Part shown: positions 50,182-61,489 of the stretch, in pieces
How the letters are laid out: each line of letters opens with the position of its first letter
Numbering within the stretch: position 1 is the first letter of the stretch
NCBI GenBank assembly: GCA_030159075.1
Contig: BROG01000005.1
Location: forward strand, 3,050,001 to 3,114,000
Direction of reading: 5' to 3'
Length of the DNA stretch: 64,000 nucleotides
Source: Atrina japonica
Taxonomy: Eukaryota; Mollusca; Bivalvia; Pterioida; Pinnidae
Made by a program: the position numbers and the translations under genes
Notes under the pieces: generated by a model
What the model saw: only the letters and a program-made list of their open reading frames with translations
What the model was told of the DNA's origin: nothing
The model's database searches: none

Positions 50182-50288
50182 ATCCTATAATATAAGCCTT
50201 CGTTGGTTCAAATCATTTGGGTTCAAAAGTTTTTTATATAAAAAAAAGTTAGACGATTTGAACTAAGGAAGGTTTATATTATAGGACT
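50182..50288. mobile_element. ~107-bp foldback element
   Basis: ATCCTATAATATAAGCCTT CGTTGGTTCAAATC is inverted at the right (GATTTGAACTAAGGAAGG TTTATATTATAGGACT). GGTATTTCGGTA occurs immediately outside both ends, possibly a duplicated target. Confidence 0.8.
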
Positions 50289-50545
50289 AGGTATTTCGGT
50301 ACTAGGTGAATAATTTATGCTGAATATTTCGCGGTTTGGATAGCACTTGTTAAAAACGGTCTAAACTCCTCAAAAACTAAGATAATCATCTTATTACAGT
50401 GGTTACTTTTAGAGTGATAAGGCAGTACGTTTAGGTTTAGTATTTCGCCTTGTATGATACCCCCTTTTCTTTTGAAAATATACATATATTTTAAATTCGA
50501 GTTCATTTGATGAAGACTTAAAAACAGTAACGATCGCTGAGAACA
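50289..50545 (-). repeat. Inverted copy of the ~380-bp repeat
   Basis: It matches 23510-24065: TATTTCGGTACTAGGTG, ATTACAGTGGTTACTTTTAG, CGCCTTGTATGATACC and TTGATGAAGACTTA. It lacks the insertion found at 23600-23904. Confidence 0.78.
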
Positions 50546-51449
50546 TAATACATATAAACAGAGCTTTACATGTCTGAAAGTCGGTCGATGTTTCTATTCT
50601 GGAAAAAAAAAATCCCAAAGGCAAAAAGTTTTCCTTACCGAAAAGTTTTCCCCAATGATAACATACAGCCCATTATTTCATTTCCGAAATCGTTTTTTAT
50701 ATCTTCTGACTATTTTCCAATTGTGTACAGGTAAACTCAGGCAATTTTTCCGACAATTTTTTTTTTTGGGGGGGGGATTCGGATTGTTCGATCATATATT
50801 TTTGTGGGGTTGAGGGATATTCAATCCGAAAGAGACTTGTCATCTGAAATGTGGCTTTATTAACGGTAATTTGTAAGCTGGAATAGCCTGGTGTAACATG
50901 TAGACAATTTTGTAAACGCGATTTCTATATAGGCCCAACCAAAGTGAAGGATATAAAGATACAAAGAAACATCTCCGGTCTTTACAGAAGTAGTATTAAA
51001 GATATCCGTCAAATTGTTAATGACTTTTCTTCGCTGAATCAATTTATCATAAAAAAGTTCACTTATGCCTCATAAATGAAAAGCAATGTTCTTTTACACA
51101 AAAGATATTGTGCTAAATATTTTATTTGGAGTTGTATCGGATGGTCCACCTCTGTCTGTAGTGGCTGGTTTTTGTTAAGTTTGAAACAAATATTTATAAT
51201 AAGAAAGGTAATCTTTGTTACACCACATTTTCCTATAGTTTCTTTGTATGTTTTGTAATAGATCTAGCATCTATAATAATGTCGTAACGCTTCAAACTAT
51301 GGACGTTCACCTTCATAAAATCATAAAAAATGAAACTCGCGGATTCAGTGTTGTTTTTTTTTTCCCGTCAAATTTCATTTAGGCCTATTGGACTAGAATC
51401 TAATTGGTTACAAAAAACGTTTCTCCAGATTCTGCATAATATAAAAAAT

Positions 51450-51561
51450 AAAATTTGGTTATATCAAAATCCGACAAGTTTAAGGAATATTTTCTAAATT
51501 GTTACCGTGATATTTTTCATTTTGCAATTTCTTTTATCTTTCATGCATACTAAATAATAAT

Positions 51562-51605
<44 letters not shown>

Positions 51606-51730
51606 TAATATTTCTTATTAAAATCCGACAAGTTTAAGGAATATTATCTAAATTGTTATTAAGTTTTAGTTACCGTGATATTTTCCATTTTGCAGTTTCT
51701 TTTATCTTTCATGCATACTAAATAATATTA
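51450..51730. repeat. Local ~105-bp duplication around (AAT)n
   Basis: ATCCGACAAGTTTAAGGAAT to CTTTCATGCATACTAAATAA occurs at about 51468-51558 and again at 51624-51724. The second copy has a TTAAGTTTTAG insertion. Each copy leads into an AAT microsatellite. Confidence 0.88.
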
Positions 51731-51734
51731 ACAT

Positions 51735-51788
51735 AATAATAATAATAACAATAATATTTAATAATAATAATAATAATAATATTAATAA

Positions 51789-51822
<34 letters not shown>
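51735..51822. repeat. (AAT)n followed by (ATT)n
   Basis: A run of AAT/TAA trinucleotides switches at about 51785-51790 to ATT/TTA, so the tract can form a long hairpin. Confidence 0.9.
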
Positions 51823-51823
<1 letters not shown>

Positions 51824-52079
51824 GATCCAATAAATAGACCCTAATGGAATATTGGCTATAGATCTAATTATCGATAGCCTAGATGATGAAATTTCAAACT
51901 GATACGCCGCTTTTAAAAAAATATTTCTCAAACAACACGTCTTGTACTACAAATATGTGTCTTTTACTTCATTCACAGTAACAATGAAACCTCTTAGTAT
52001 TGTTTTGATTTTCGGACAAAACAAATACACTTCACGAATTTTAATATGGAAACATCGTATAGACAATCTATCAACTTGC

Positions 52080-52160
52080 TTTCTTGTTGCTAGGTGAAAG
52101 CGTCCAAGTTGTCAAGTGCAAACTTGTGTGATCACGTGACTAAACAAATATGGCGCTGAT
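52080..52160 (+). promoter_or_regulatory. Probable promoter of the third gene
   Basis: GTGATCACGTGACTAAAC (a CACGTG E-box in a TCACGTGA context) lies about 10 bp before AAATATGGCGCTG, a YY1/ATGGCG-like motif often found at animal transcription starts. The surroundings have several CpGs, rare elsewhere in the window. There is no TATA box. This is inferred from motifs only. Confidence 0.5.
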
Positions 52161-52243
52161 TTGACGGGCACTTGTTCCTATCGAAATATAAAGCTGAGTG
52201 TTGCAATTACCTGAAGATTATTACAATATTTAGACAACGAAAG
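52140..52243 (+). other. Probable noncoding first exon of the third gene
   Basis: The exon ends CAACGAAAG|GTGAGGG, a strong donor. It has no long open frame and is therefore a 5' UTR exon. The start is approximate. Its link to the exon at 60483-60638 is inferred from order, strand and the absence of other candidates. Confidence 0.45.
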
Positions 52244-54090
52244 GTGAGGGAAAAAAGTTTTATTTATGCTACTAAATTATGATACTTCTAATTAAAGTCA
52301 GCTGTTTTTTACCACGTCATGCAGAAGGTCTGTTGCTTTGAACATTCCATCAGGCCTAATCACTATAAATCGGTGAAATGTCCACCTCTCTCGGTTTCCG
52401 ATGACGATATTTTTGTATTGACCATCTTCAGGTACTTCATTATGACACTGCATGGAATGCTTTATACCCTGTTAATGTAAGGAAGGATCGCATAATGAAA
52501 GTCCTTGATCTAGTTCAACTGTATATCACCCGAGTCCGAGCCAATGTCACAGCCTATAGTATAGTATAGGCAAATTATGTCGTAAAAAGTTATTCAAAGT
52601 CTTGCAAGTTATGGAGGAAATGTCAGTTTTCTGAAAGTTTAGATACAAATTTCACTCCAAATCTGATATCGAAAAGACAGACGGATATTCCTTGTATACA
52701 TTTTAATTACATCAGCTGGACCATCCGTTATTTTAAAAACACATGTAGCCTATAGATATCTAGTAATCCTTTTAATCCAAATGATTAGGTTAATCTCAGT
52801 AATAGTCCAAAACAAATAACACCAGGAAAGACAAATCATATTAATGGTGATATAAATTTATAAACACAGTATTGAGATCTGTATAGCATTTTTCTTCTCT
52901 CTTTAACTTGAAAAAAAACCCTTGAAATATGGGTAATTCTGAGATAAAGATATACTCCCCCTTCCCACTCTCTCCTTTCTCAGTCTCTCACATGCCTTTG
53001 GAGACTGTGACTATGGTTAACTTATTTCTTCCCCTGATTAAGGCAGTTACAACAAATCAAATGCATAATAATAATATACCTATAGTTTAGGAGATTTTAA
53101 CAAAATTGCCAATAAGATTAAATATATATACAGTGTCAGTGTATAAATTTTTGCAGTAATTAACTGTACCATGTAGTTTTTCTCCAGCCCCAAAGCAATA
53201 GAAGAATGCTGATAGGTGTCTTTGGTAGGCTAATAACTACAACAACTTTATCTCCATGGCTTATAAAAAAAAATAATTGATTTACGTCAATATGACTCTT
53301 AATCAGTCCCAATAAGTGCCCACCCCATTTTAGCTCACCTGTTCAAAGAACAAAAGAGCTATTGCTGTAACTGCTTTGGCTTCAGCTCGCCTGGACTTAG
53401 TCATGGACTATATGAATAGTCTTGCGTTAAGGTTTTTGTTTAAGTCCATTGTGGGCAAAGTACTGCAGCTACAGCCATGAAACTTCACATGTACATTGTC
53501 TACGGTTATTACTCAACAGTGCGGGGTGCGGGGGATGCTGGTTGCTGTGGCCTAATTTTGACCCTAACACGTTAGATTTAACCAATGTTCTGTACATGTA
53601 GGCTAGGCTAGTCTATGGCTTGGGAAATGTATACAAACCACGTTTTGACACAGGCCGACAGGGGCTTGGAAATCTGTTTAAAATGGAATATGCTCAATGA
53701 AAAATGGAGTCAGGAGGAAAATATTATGCTCTAAAAATTATTTCCAAGCTGATGTGGTTTTGATTGAAATACATCACTTGATGCCTGAAAGATTATGCCA
53801 AAGTTATCGATAGACCTGGACAGCAACTCTCTTTGAAGTTAGCCTAATTCGATGTTCATTTTCTGTACTGTATCTCCAGTGTCACTGAATCATTTTAAAA
53901 ACTACTGAACTGTTGAACTAGATAATGGATACATCAAACATTTCCACTGCCTTTTGACCAATTAAACCCACTCCATCAAAACATAATATTGTCTGCTTTT
54001 CAGTTGAGACGGAACAAGTCTGTGCACTCATTTTGTTTAGCTTCGATATGGTGTTATAAATAGCTCACACGAAAATCCTCTCTCGATACG
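52244..54090. other. Presumed intron, with a dispersed repeat near 53333-53600
   Basis: No exon is seen. Around 53333 the sequence TAGCTCACCTGTTCAAAG AACAAAAGAGCTATTG resembles the start of a repeat common in bivalves, where a small AGCTCACCTG...GAGCTA hairpin begins the element. Confidence 0.45.
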
Positions 54091-54100
54091 TCATATCTAC

Positions 54101-55740
54101 AGTACCATACCTGTCAAGTCTACCGATTTCGGCGGTAGTCTACCGATTTTTCTATTCATCTACCGCTTGTCTACCGCCGAGAAAAAATCTACCGATATCT
54201 ACCGATTTTTCTAATTTTCAACCGATTTCCCTATATTTCTACCGCTTCTTGTCCAGTTCCCGGCGATCGGTAGACGTTTTTGTCAGGATTAAATGTTCTA
54301 AATCGTAATTTTCAGTCTATTAATTGGCGACAAAAAATAGCTTGAAATTTCGGACGCTCCATATCATTGACGTATTAAGACATCTATTCTAGGTTATGAA
54401 AGTGCCCTATATCTTCCAGATAGTTGTGAAGAACAAAGACTAATAACCCTGTTTATTAATTAATGTCATTAGACCATACAGAGGTGTCATTATCGGACGT
54501 GTGCCGACGGTAATTACACAATCACCTGTATTGTGGACCGGTACCTAATATACAGATTGATTACCTGTATATCTAAAGATTAAACATCCACACCTATAAT
54601 CACTATCCATATGTTCTGTCCTATCATCATTGATGTTATATTAATTTCATGCAGCTTCCGCATCAATCCTCAATGATTTTACTTTAAAAATTTAGCTGAG
54701 AAATATCGAAGCGAGATCGTGGTGTCTTCTATGACGTCAGCACTCCACATACTATACAGTGTTATGCATGTATCTTAAATTTGTGATGATTTCAATACAA
54801 AAACGATGTTTTATTTCATTTACATAATATTTTATACAACGATAATAATATCTTCTTGTAACACATTGAATTGAATTTGTCAGTAATGACAGTAAACACA
54901 TTTATATAACCTCAATAATCTTTTTTTTTCTTTTTAAAAGCAGATTTGATTTTTCTTTATCAAATCTCATTTTTTTTAGTGAACTAATCAGTCATCAGTT
55001 GTTGTTTTATCTTATCAATTAATGAAAAATGTACAATATGAAGATAAAAACCTTCAATTAAATATTTGGGTATGCAAATATTTTGGCAATAAATGGTCAA
55101 ATCTTCCCCCCAAAAAGAAAATAATAAATAAATAAATCAATCAAGCCTTTGACTTTAAAAAGTATCATACTTCCAAATATTTAGCAATCAAACTGAGATT
55201 ATATTTCTTCCAGGTAAATCTAGTTATTTATTTTCTGCATTCCAAATTCAACTGTTATATTAGAATATTCAGAATTTAGTATATTTTAAAATTTGTTATA
55301 ACAAATTAAGAAATACTAAATTTTAAACATTATAATATAACACAATGACCATGACATCATTTTGAGTCTCCCAAGCTGTGTGTGTACATGTATATATTGC
55401 ATGTATTAAAACTTCAAAATAAAGTCTATATCTATTCCTTATAAATTTCAAAGTCGACTAGAAAATTAAAAGAAATGTGATAAATATATATCATCAATAT
55501 TATTGACAATAATTCCCTTTTAGATGCATTAAATGGCAGATATTGAAGTTTGAAATTACAATTTTTTCTTGTTATTTCGCAAGGGGGACACCCCCTCCCG
55601 TACCCTCCCCTTTTACTTATTTTGACACAACTGGTACACACATATATATCAGAATGACAACGCATTCGTAAAAAGTTCGACCGTTGTACGCATTTTCTAC
55701 CCCAGACAAATTTCCTAATGTTGACAGGTATGCAGTACGT
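54101..55740. mobile_element. Possible 1.6-kb TIR element
   Basis: AGTACCATACCTGTCAA at the left is inverted at the right as TTGACAGGTATGCAGTAC. The left part has about seven TCTACCGATTT-like repeats; the right part has a reverse-strand 104-codon frame with no recognised domain. Both arms are short, so this is a weak call. Confidence 0.4.
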
Positions 55741-56083
55741 GTTCAAAAGTTTTTACCATGGCATCATCATTTATTGGCATTTGTTAGCAAATGTGATCAG
55801 TTTATAATCAAAAGATGAATTGAAAATTAGCAATACATTATAGATGGGATTAATTAATCAGATTTTCATTAGTGGCCTGGCACACTATTTTGATTGGCTA
55901 AATGAAAAATATCATATTTTTCATTAAGCCAATCAAAATACAGTAAAATCAATGAAAAATAACAGTGAAAAATAAAGCTTTTATTTAATTGATAAATTTA
56001 ATAAAAAATGTAATTCTTTTCTTGACTTGTATCTATTACTTAGATCTGACACCCAAGGTTATATAGTGTTGTAAATTTAGTGC

Positions 56084-56222
<139 letters not shown>

Positions 56223-56447
56223 ACATGTATATATATCTTTGAGTATTGACATGATGAATGAATCAGTGTTTACACTAATCTTGATTTTGTTTGCTTTTTC
56301 AAATTTAATCTGAAAGTCCATTATGTTCCTATTTTGGTCAAGTTCATCAATCAAGTTTTAAAAAGTAGGACGATATTGTGTATTGTCATATCTCTCACAT
56401 GTGATTAAAATGGAACCAGTTATACAGGACTAATGACCAAGTATTCA

Positions 56448-56512
56448 TTAACAAATTGACCCCTGCCTAAAGACACATGTGGACTGATCTAAGTCATTGA
56501 TTTACAGAAGAG
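56448..56512. mobile_element. Truncated ~90-bp inverted-repeat element
   Basis: It contains GACCCCTGCCTAAAGACAC and CTAAGTCATTGATTTACAGA, as in 46735-46826, and lacks the right end. Confidence 0.6.
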
Positions 56513-56763
56513 ATGATGGGTTATATAAGTACATTAACCTACTGTTGACTGTACATTGTATTGTTGGAGTACTCAAAGCTGACTGTTCTGATCAGAGGCT
56601 GATATTAATCATCACAAAATGCAAGTCGATATATACAATGACGTACATGTATCTTACCTCCAATATGAATTATGAATGCAGATGATAGTAATCATATTGC
56701 AAACAGTGGATTCCAGTTCCAAGCAAAATGTCATGGGTTTTATTCTGGATACTAAGGGATATA

Positions 56764-56942
56764 CAGTAAAACCTGCTATAATGGCCACCTCTATATAAGG
56801 ATTACCTGTTTATAAAGGCCAGTTTTTTCAAGTCCCTTGACTGCATACTTCAACTAAATTGAACCTGTGTATAAGGGTCACTTGCACATAAAGGTCAATA
56901 TTTTCTGGTCCTGTGGGTGGCCCCTATATACAGGTTTCACTG
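56764..56942. mobile_element. 179-bp TA-target MITE, second full copy
   Basis: CAGTAAAACCTG...CAGGTTTCACTG ends with TA on each side (56762-56763 and 56943-56944). It has the same length as 6771-6949 and very similar sequence. Confidence 0.9.
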
Positions 56943-57001
56943 TACCTGTAACTAGAAGAAAGTGACCATTCCTGACATTACTTTGTTAATTCTGAAATAA
57001 A

Positions 57002-57722
57002 ATTGCTTTACAGTATAAGTGATAGTACAAGGTCCAAGTCAGAAAGACTTACACTATAGTATAGGTGAAAATACAAGGTCCAAGTCAGAAAGATTTACAC
57101 TGTAGTATAGGTGATAATACAAGATCCAAGTCAGAAAGACTTACACTATAGTATAGGTGATAATACAAGGTCCAAGTCAGAAAGACTTACACTATAGTAT
57201 AGGTGATAATACAAGGTCCAAGTCAGAAAGACTTACACTATAGTATAGGTGATAGTACAAGGTCCAAGTCAGAAAGATTTACACTGTAGTATAGGTGATA
57301 ATACAAGGTCCAAGTCGGAAAGACTTACACTATAGTATAGGTGATAATACAAGGTCCAAGTCGGAAAGACCTACACTATAGTATAGGTGATAATACAAGG
57401 TCCAAGTCGGAAAGACTTACACTATAGTATAGGTGATAATACAAGGTCCAAGTCAGAAAGACTTACACTATAGTATAGGTGATAATACAAGGTCCAAGTC
57501 AGAAAGACTTACACTATAGTACAGGTGATAATACAAGGTCCAAGTCAGAAAGACTTACACTATAGTATAGGTGATAATACAAGGTCCAAGTCAGAAAGAC
57601 TTACACTATAGTACAGGTGATAATACAAGGTCCAAGTCAGAAAGACTTACACTATAGTATAGGTGATAATACAAGGTCCAAGTCAGAAAGACTTACACTA
57701 TAGTATAGATGATAGTACAAGC
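57002..57722 (+). repeat. 46-bp minisatellite
   Basis: About 15 highly uniform units contain ATAATACAAGGTCCAAGTCA, GAAAGACTTACACTATAGTA and TAGGTG. Homogeneity suggests recent expansion. Confidence 0.95.
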
Positions 57723-59030
57723 TTTGAGTTACAAATACACTGATCATATCAGGTGATCATATCAGGTCAGAGCTACAGATACACCGTATTACAGGTGACA
57801 GTACAAGGTATGAGTTACAAATATACTGTAGGACAGGTGATAGTACAAGCTCTGAGTTACATATACACTACAGTACAAGTAATAGTTCAGAATATAAGTT
57901 TCGAATACACGGTAGTACAGGTGATAGTTCAAGGTATGAGTTACGAATACACTGTAGTACAGGTGATTGTTCAAGGTATGAGTTACAAATACACGGTAGT
58001 ACAGGTGATAGTTCAAGGTATGAGTTACAAATACATGGTAGTACAGGTGATAGTTCAAGGTATGAGTTACAAATACACAGTAGTACAGGTGATAGTTCAA
58101 GGTATGAGTTACAAATACACAGTAGTACAGGTGATAGTTCAAGGTATGAGTTACAAATACACTGTAGTACAGGTGATAGTTCAAGGTATGAGTTACAAAT
58201 ACACGGTAGTACAGGTGATAGTTCAAGGTATGAGTTACAAATACACGGTAGTACAGGTGATAGTTCAGGATATGAGTTACAAATACACTGTAGAACAGGT
58301 GATAGTTCAAGGTATGAGTTACAAATACACGGTAGTACAGGTGATAGTTCAAGGTATGAGTTACAAATACAGGGTAGTACAGGTGATAGTTCAAGGTATG
58401 AGTTACAAATACAGGGTAGTACAGGTGATAGTTCAAGGTATGAGTTACAAATACACGGTAGTACAGGTGATAGTTCAAGGTATGAGTTACAAATACACGG
58501 TAGTACAGGTGATAGTTCAAGGTATGAGTTACAAATACACTGTAGTACAGGTGATAGTTCAAGGTATGAGTTACAAATACACGGTAGTACAGGTGATAGT
58601 TCAAGGTATGAGTTACAAATACACTGTAGTACAGGTGATAGTTCAAGGTATGAGTTACAAATACACGGTAGTACAGGTGATAGTTCAAGGTATGAGTTAC
58701 AAATACACTGTAGTACAGGTGATAGTTCAAGGTATGAGTTACAAATACACTATAATACAGGTGATAGTTCAAGGTATGAGTTACAAATACATGGTAGTAC
58801 AGGTGATAGTTCAAGGTATGAGTTACAAATACACTGTAGTACAGGTGATAGTTCAAGGTATGAGTTACAAATATGCTATAGTACAGGTGATAGTACAAGG
58901 TATGAGCTACAAATACACTAGTGCAGGTGATAGTACAAGGTGTGAGTTACAAATACACTAGTGCAGGTGATAATATAAGGTCAGAGTTACAAATACACTA
59001 TAATGCAGGTAATAGAGCAAGGTATGAGTG
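57723..59030 (+). repeat. 39-bp minisatellite
   Basis: About 30 units of GTACAGGTGATAGTTCAAGG, TATGAGTTACAAATACACG occur, irregular at both ends. Because 39 is a multiple of 3 and the unit lacks stops in one frame per strand, both strands show long open frames (402 codons forward, 369 reverse). These are not genes. Confidence 0.95.
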
Positions 59031-59214
59031 CTGAGCATAAGAAGTGACTCACTTGTCTTTTTGATAAAATTCAAGATTTAGAGCACTTGGGTGATGTCTT
59101 GTCAACTGTCATTATGTTTCTTGGACAACCTTTAAGCCTTGTGTAGTTTATAGTCTGTGACATTAGATGACTAGGTAAAACTACAAATTTTAGCTGAAAA
59201 TTGATATGAGATTC

Positions 59215-59770
59215 AGTTAATGTCATTTAAACAGTACAATGTACATTCTACAGAATCTTGTAGAAAAGCGTTGTGATATAGTTAACAGTAGTAAAAACTG
59301 CACATTCTACAAAATCTTAAAATATGGTGATTCAGTTAATGTCAGTAAAACAGCACATTCTGCAAAATCTTAATATATTGTGATTTAGTTAATGTCAGTA
59401 AAACAGCACATTCTACAAAATCTTAAAATATTGTGATTTAGTTAATGTCTTTAAAACAGCACATTCTACAAAATCTTTACATATGGTGATTCACTTAATG
59501 TCAGTAAAACAGCACATTCTACAAAATCTTAAAATATGGTGATTCAGTTAATGTTGGTAAAACAACACATTCTACAGAATCTTAAAATTTGATTCAGTTA
59601 ATGTCGGTAAAACAGCACATTCTACAGAATCTTAAAATTTTGTGATTCAGTTAATGTCAGTAAAACAGCACATTCTACAGAATCTTAAAATTTGATTCAG
59701 TTAATGTTAATACATGGTAAAGCTCTACTGTACATTACACAGAAACTTAAAATGTAACGATACAGTTAAT
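59215..59770 (+). repeat. ~53-bp minisatellite
   Basis: About nine units contain GATTCAGTTAATGTCAGTAA, AACAGCACATTCTACAAAAT and CTTAAAATATGGT, with length variation. Confidence 0.9.
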
Positions 59771-60482
59771 AGAAATTTGCTGTTTGGTCCAAGTTTTCTT
59801 ACATCCTTTGTACTAGGACCTAATAGACAAAAATGTCATGTAATTTTTTTATTGTTTTTTTTACCTGTTTTGGCTACCTGGAATTTATTTTTCTTAGACT
59901 TAATGTTATGTCAGTGATTCATTCTACATTTTTTGTATTTAATGAGAAATCAATCTTACCAAAGTCAATTACCTTTGAATGTTGAATTTACTTTTTATAG
60001 GGAATATGCGTTTAAGATTTACTAGCATCAATTTTATGTGGTAATATGGGGAGACATATTACGCTTTCTCTCTGTTTATCTTGTTAAAATTTAAGTTGGA
60101 GGTAAATAATTTGAGTACGTAGTTATTCTAATTCCTGGTTTTTAAAATGACAGTGTAAAAACATGACACTTGAGTTCCTGTAATCTCATTCTTAATAATT
60201 TTACCTGCAATTATAATGGTTAAGCCCCTCCACACACACACATACACACAGGTGACTCAATATTCCAACCCTGAATATTTGGCAAAAATGAGCTAAGATG
60301 AAATATTTTTTTTCACACTTTTTACATGTTTATTTGTAACATAATCAAAACATGTATTTTAACTGAATGTTACGTTTGTTTAAATGACATCACATAAACC
60401 TATGTATACATGTCTAGTGAATAATGTTTGTTTTTGTAATTTTGTACTCTGTAATACATTTGTATTTCTTATTTTCTTTTAG
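59771..60482. other. AT-rich presumed intron end
   Basis: No gene or repeat family is recognised, apart from a short (CA)n at about 60232-60250. It ends in TTTTCTTTTAG, a good acceptor for the exon at 60483. Confidence 0.5.
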
Positions 60483-60638
60483 ATTGGGAACTTAATTAGA
60501 ATGCATAGTGCCAGAAAAAATTCAAGAAAGTAAAGAAGGAAAATTTGACTGAGAGTAACAGTGATGGACATAGAGACTTGAACATGCCTGGAATAAAGCC
60601 TAGTTCATCACTTTCATCTCTATATACAGATAGACAAG
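60483..60638 (+). CDS. First coding exon of an unidentified gene (partial)
   Basis: An acceptor (polypyrimidine then TTTTAG) and a donor (GACAAG|GTTAGT) bound this exon. Earlier ATGs at 60501 and 60564 are followed quickly by stops. The ATG at 60584 (context AACATGC) stays open to the donor and encodes 18 residues, MPGIKPSSSLSSLYTDRQ, ending in phase 1. I do not recognise the protein. The rest of the gene must lie to the right of the window, beyond the minisatellite. The exon is upstream of, and partly copied into, the array that follows. Confidence 0.5.
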
Positions 60639-61470
60639 GTTAGTATAGTTCTATATACAGATAGACAAGGTCAGTATAGTTCTATATATAGATAGATAAG
60701 GTCTTTATAGTTCTATATACAGATAGACAAGGTCAGTATAGTTCTATATATAGATAGATAAGGTCTTTATAGTTCTATATACAGATAGACAAGGTCAGTA
60801 TAGTTCTATATACAGATAGACAAGGTCAGTATAGTTCTATATATAGATAGACAAGGTCAGTATAGTTCTATATACAGATAGACAAGGTCAGTATAGTTCT
60901 ATATACAGATAGACAAGGTCAGTATAGTTCTTTATATAGATAGATAAGGTCTTTATAGTTCTATATACAGATAGACAAGGTCAGTATAGTTCTATATATA
61001 GATAGATAAGGTCTTTATAGTTCTATATACAGATAGACAAGGTCAGTATAGTTCTTTATACAGATAGACAAGGTCAGTATAGTTCTATATACAGATAGAC
61101 AAGGTCAGTATAGTTCTATATACAGATAGACAAGGTCAGTATAGTTCTATATACAGATAGACAAGGTCAGTATAGTTCTATATACAGATAGACAAGGTCA
61201 GTATAGTTCTATATACAGATAGACAAGGTCAGTATAGTTCTATATACAGATAGACAAGGTCAGTATAGTTCTATATACAGATAGACAAGGTCAGTATAGT
61301 TCTATATACAGATAGACAAGGTCAGTATAGTTCTATATACAGATAGACAAGGTCAGTATAGTTCTATATACAGATAGACAAGGTCAGTATAGTTCTATAT
61401 ACAGATGGACAAGGTCAGTATAGTTCTATATACAGATAGACAAGCTCAATATAGTTCCATATATACATGT
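60618..61470 (+). repeat. 31-bp array made of an exon end plus splice donor
   Basis: About 27 units consist of CTATATACAGATAGACAAG (the last 19 bases of the exon ending at 60638) plus GTCAGTATAG and TT. Each unit carries an AAG|GTCAGT donor-like site. A minority of units have GATAAGGTCTTTATAG instead, in scattered positions. Confidence 0.95.
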
Positions 61471-61489
61471 ACCGATAGATAAAATCAGT

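Noticed and set aside
55432..55746. 104-codon reverse frame with several cysteines, possible zinc-binding protein
   Set aside because: Cysteine spacing fits no family I know, and it lies in the end of a repeat-like element; no splice or start support.
57753..58961. 402-codon forward open frame (and 369 codons on the reverse strand)
   Set aside because: It is a 39-bp minisatellite; the period is a multiple of 3, so lack of stops in one unit keeps both strands open. Low-complexity translation, no splice or promoter context.
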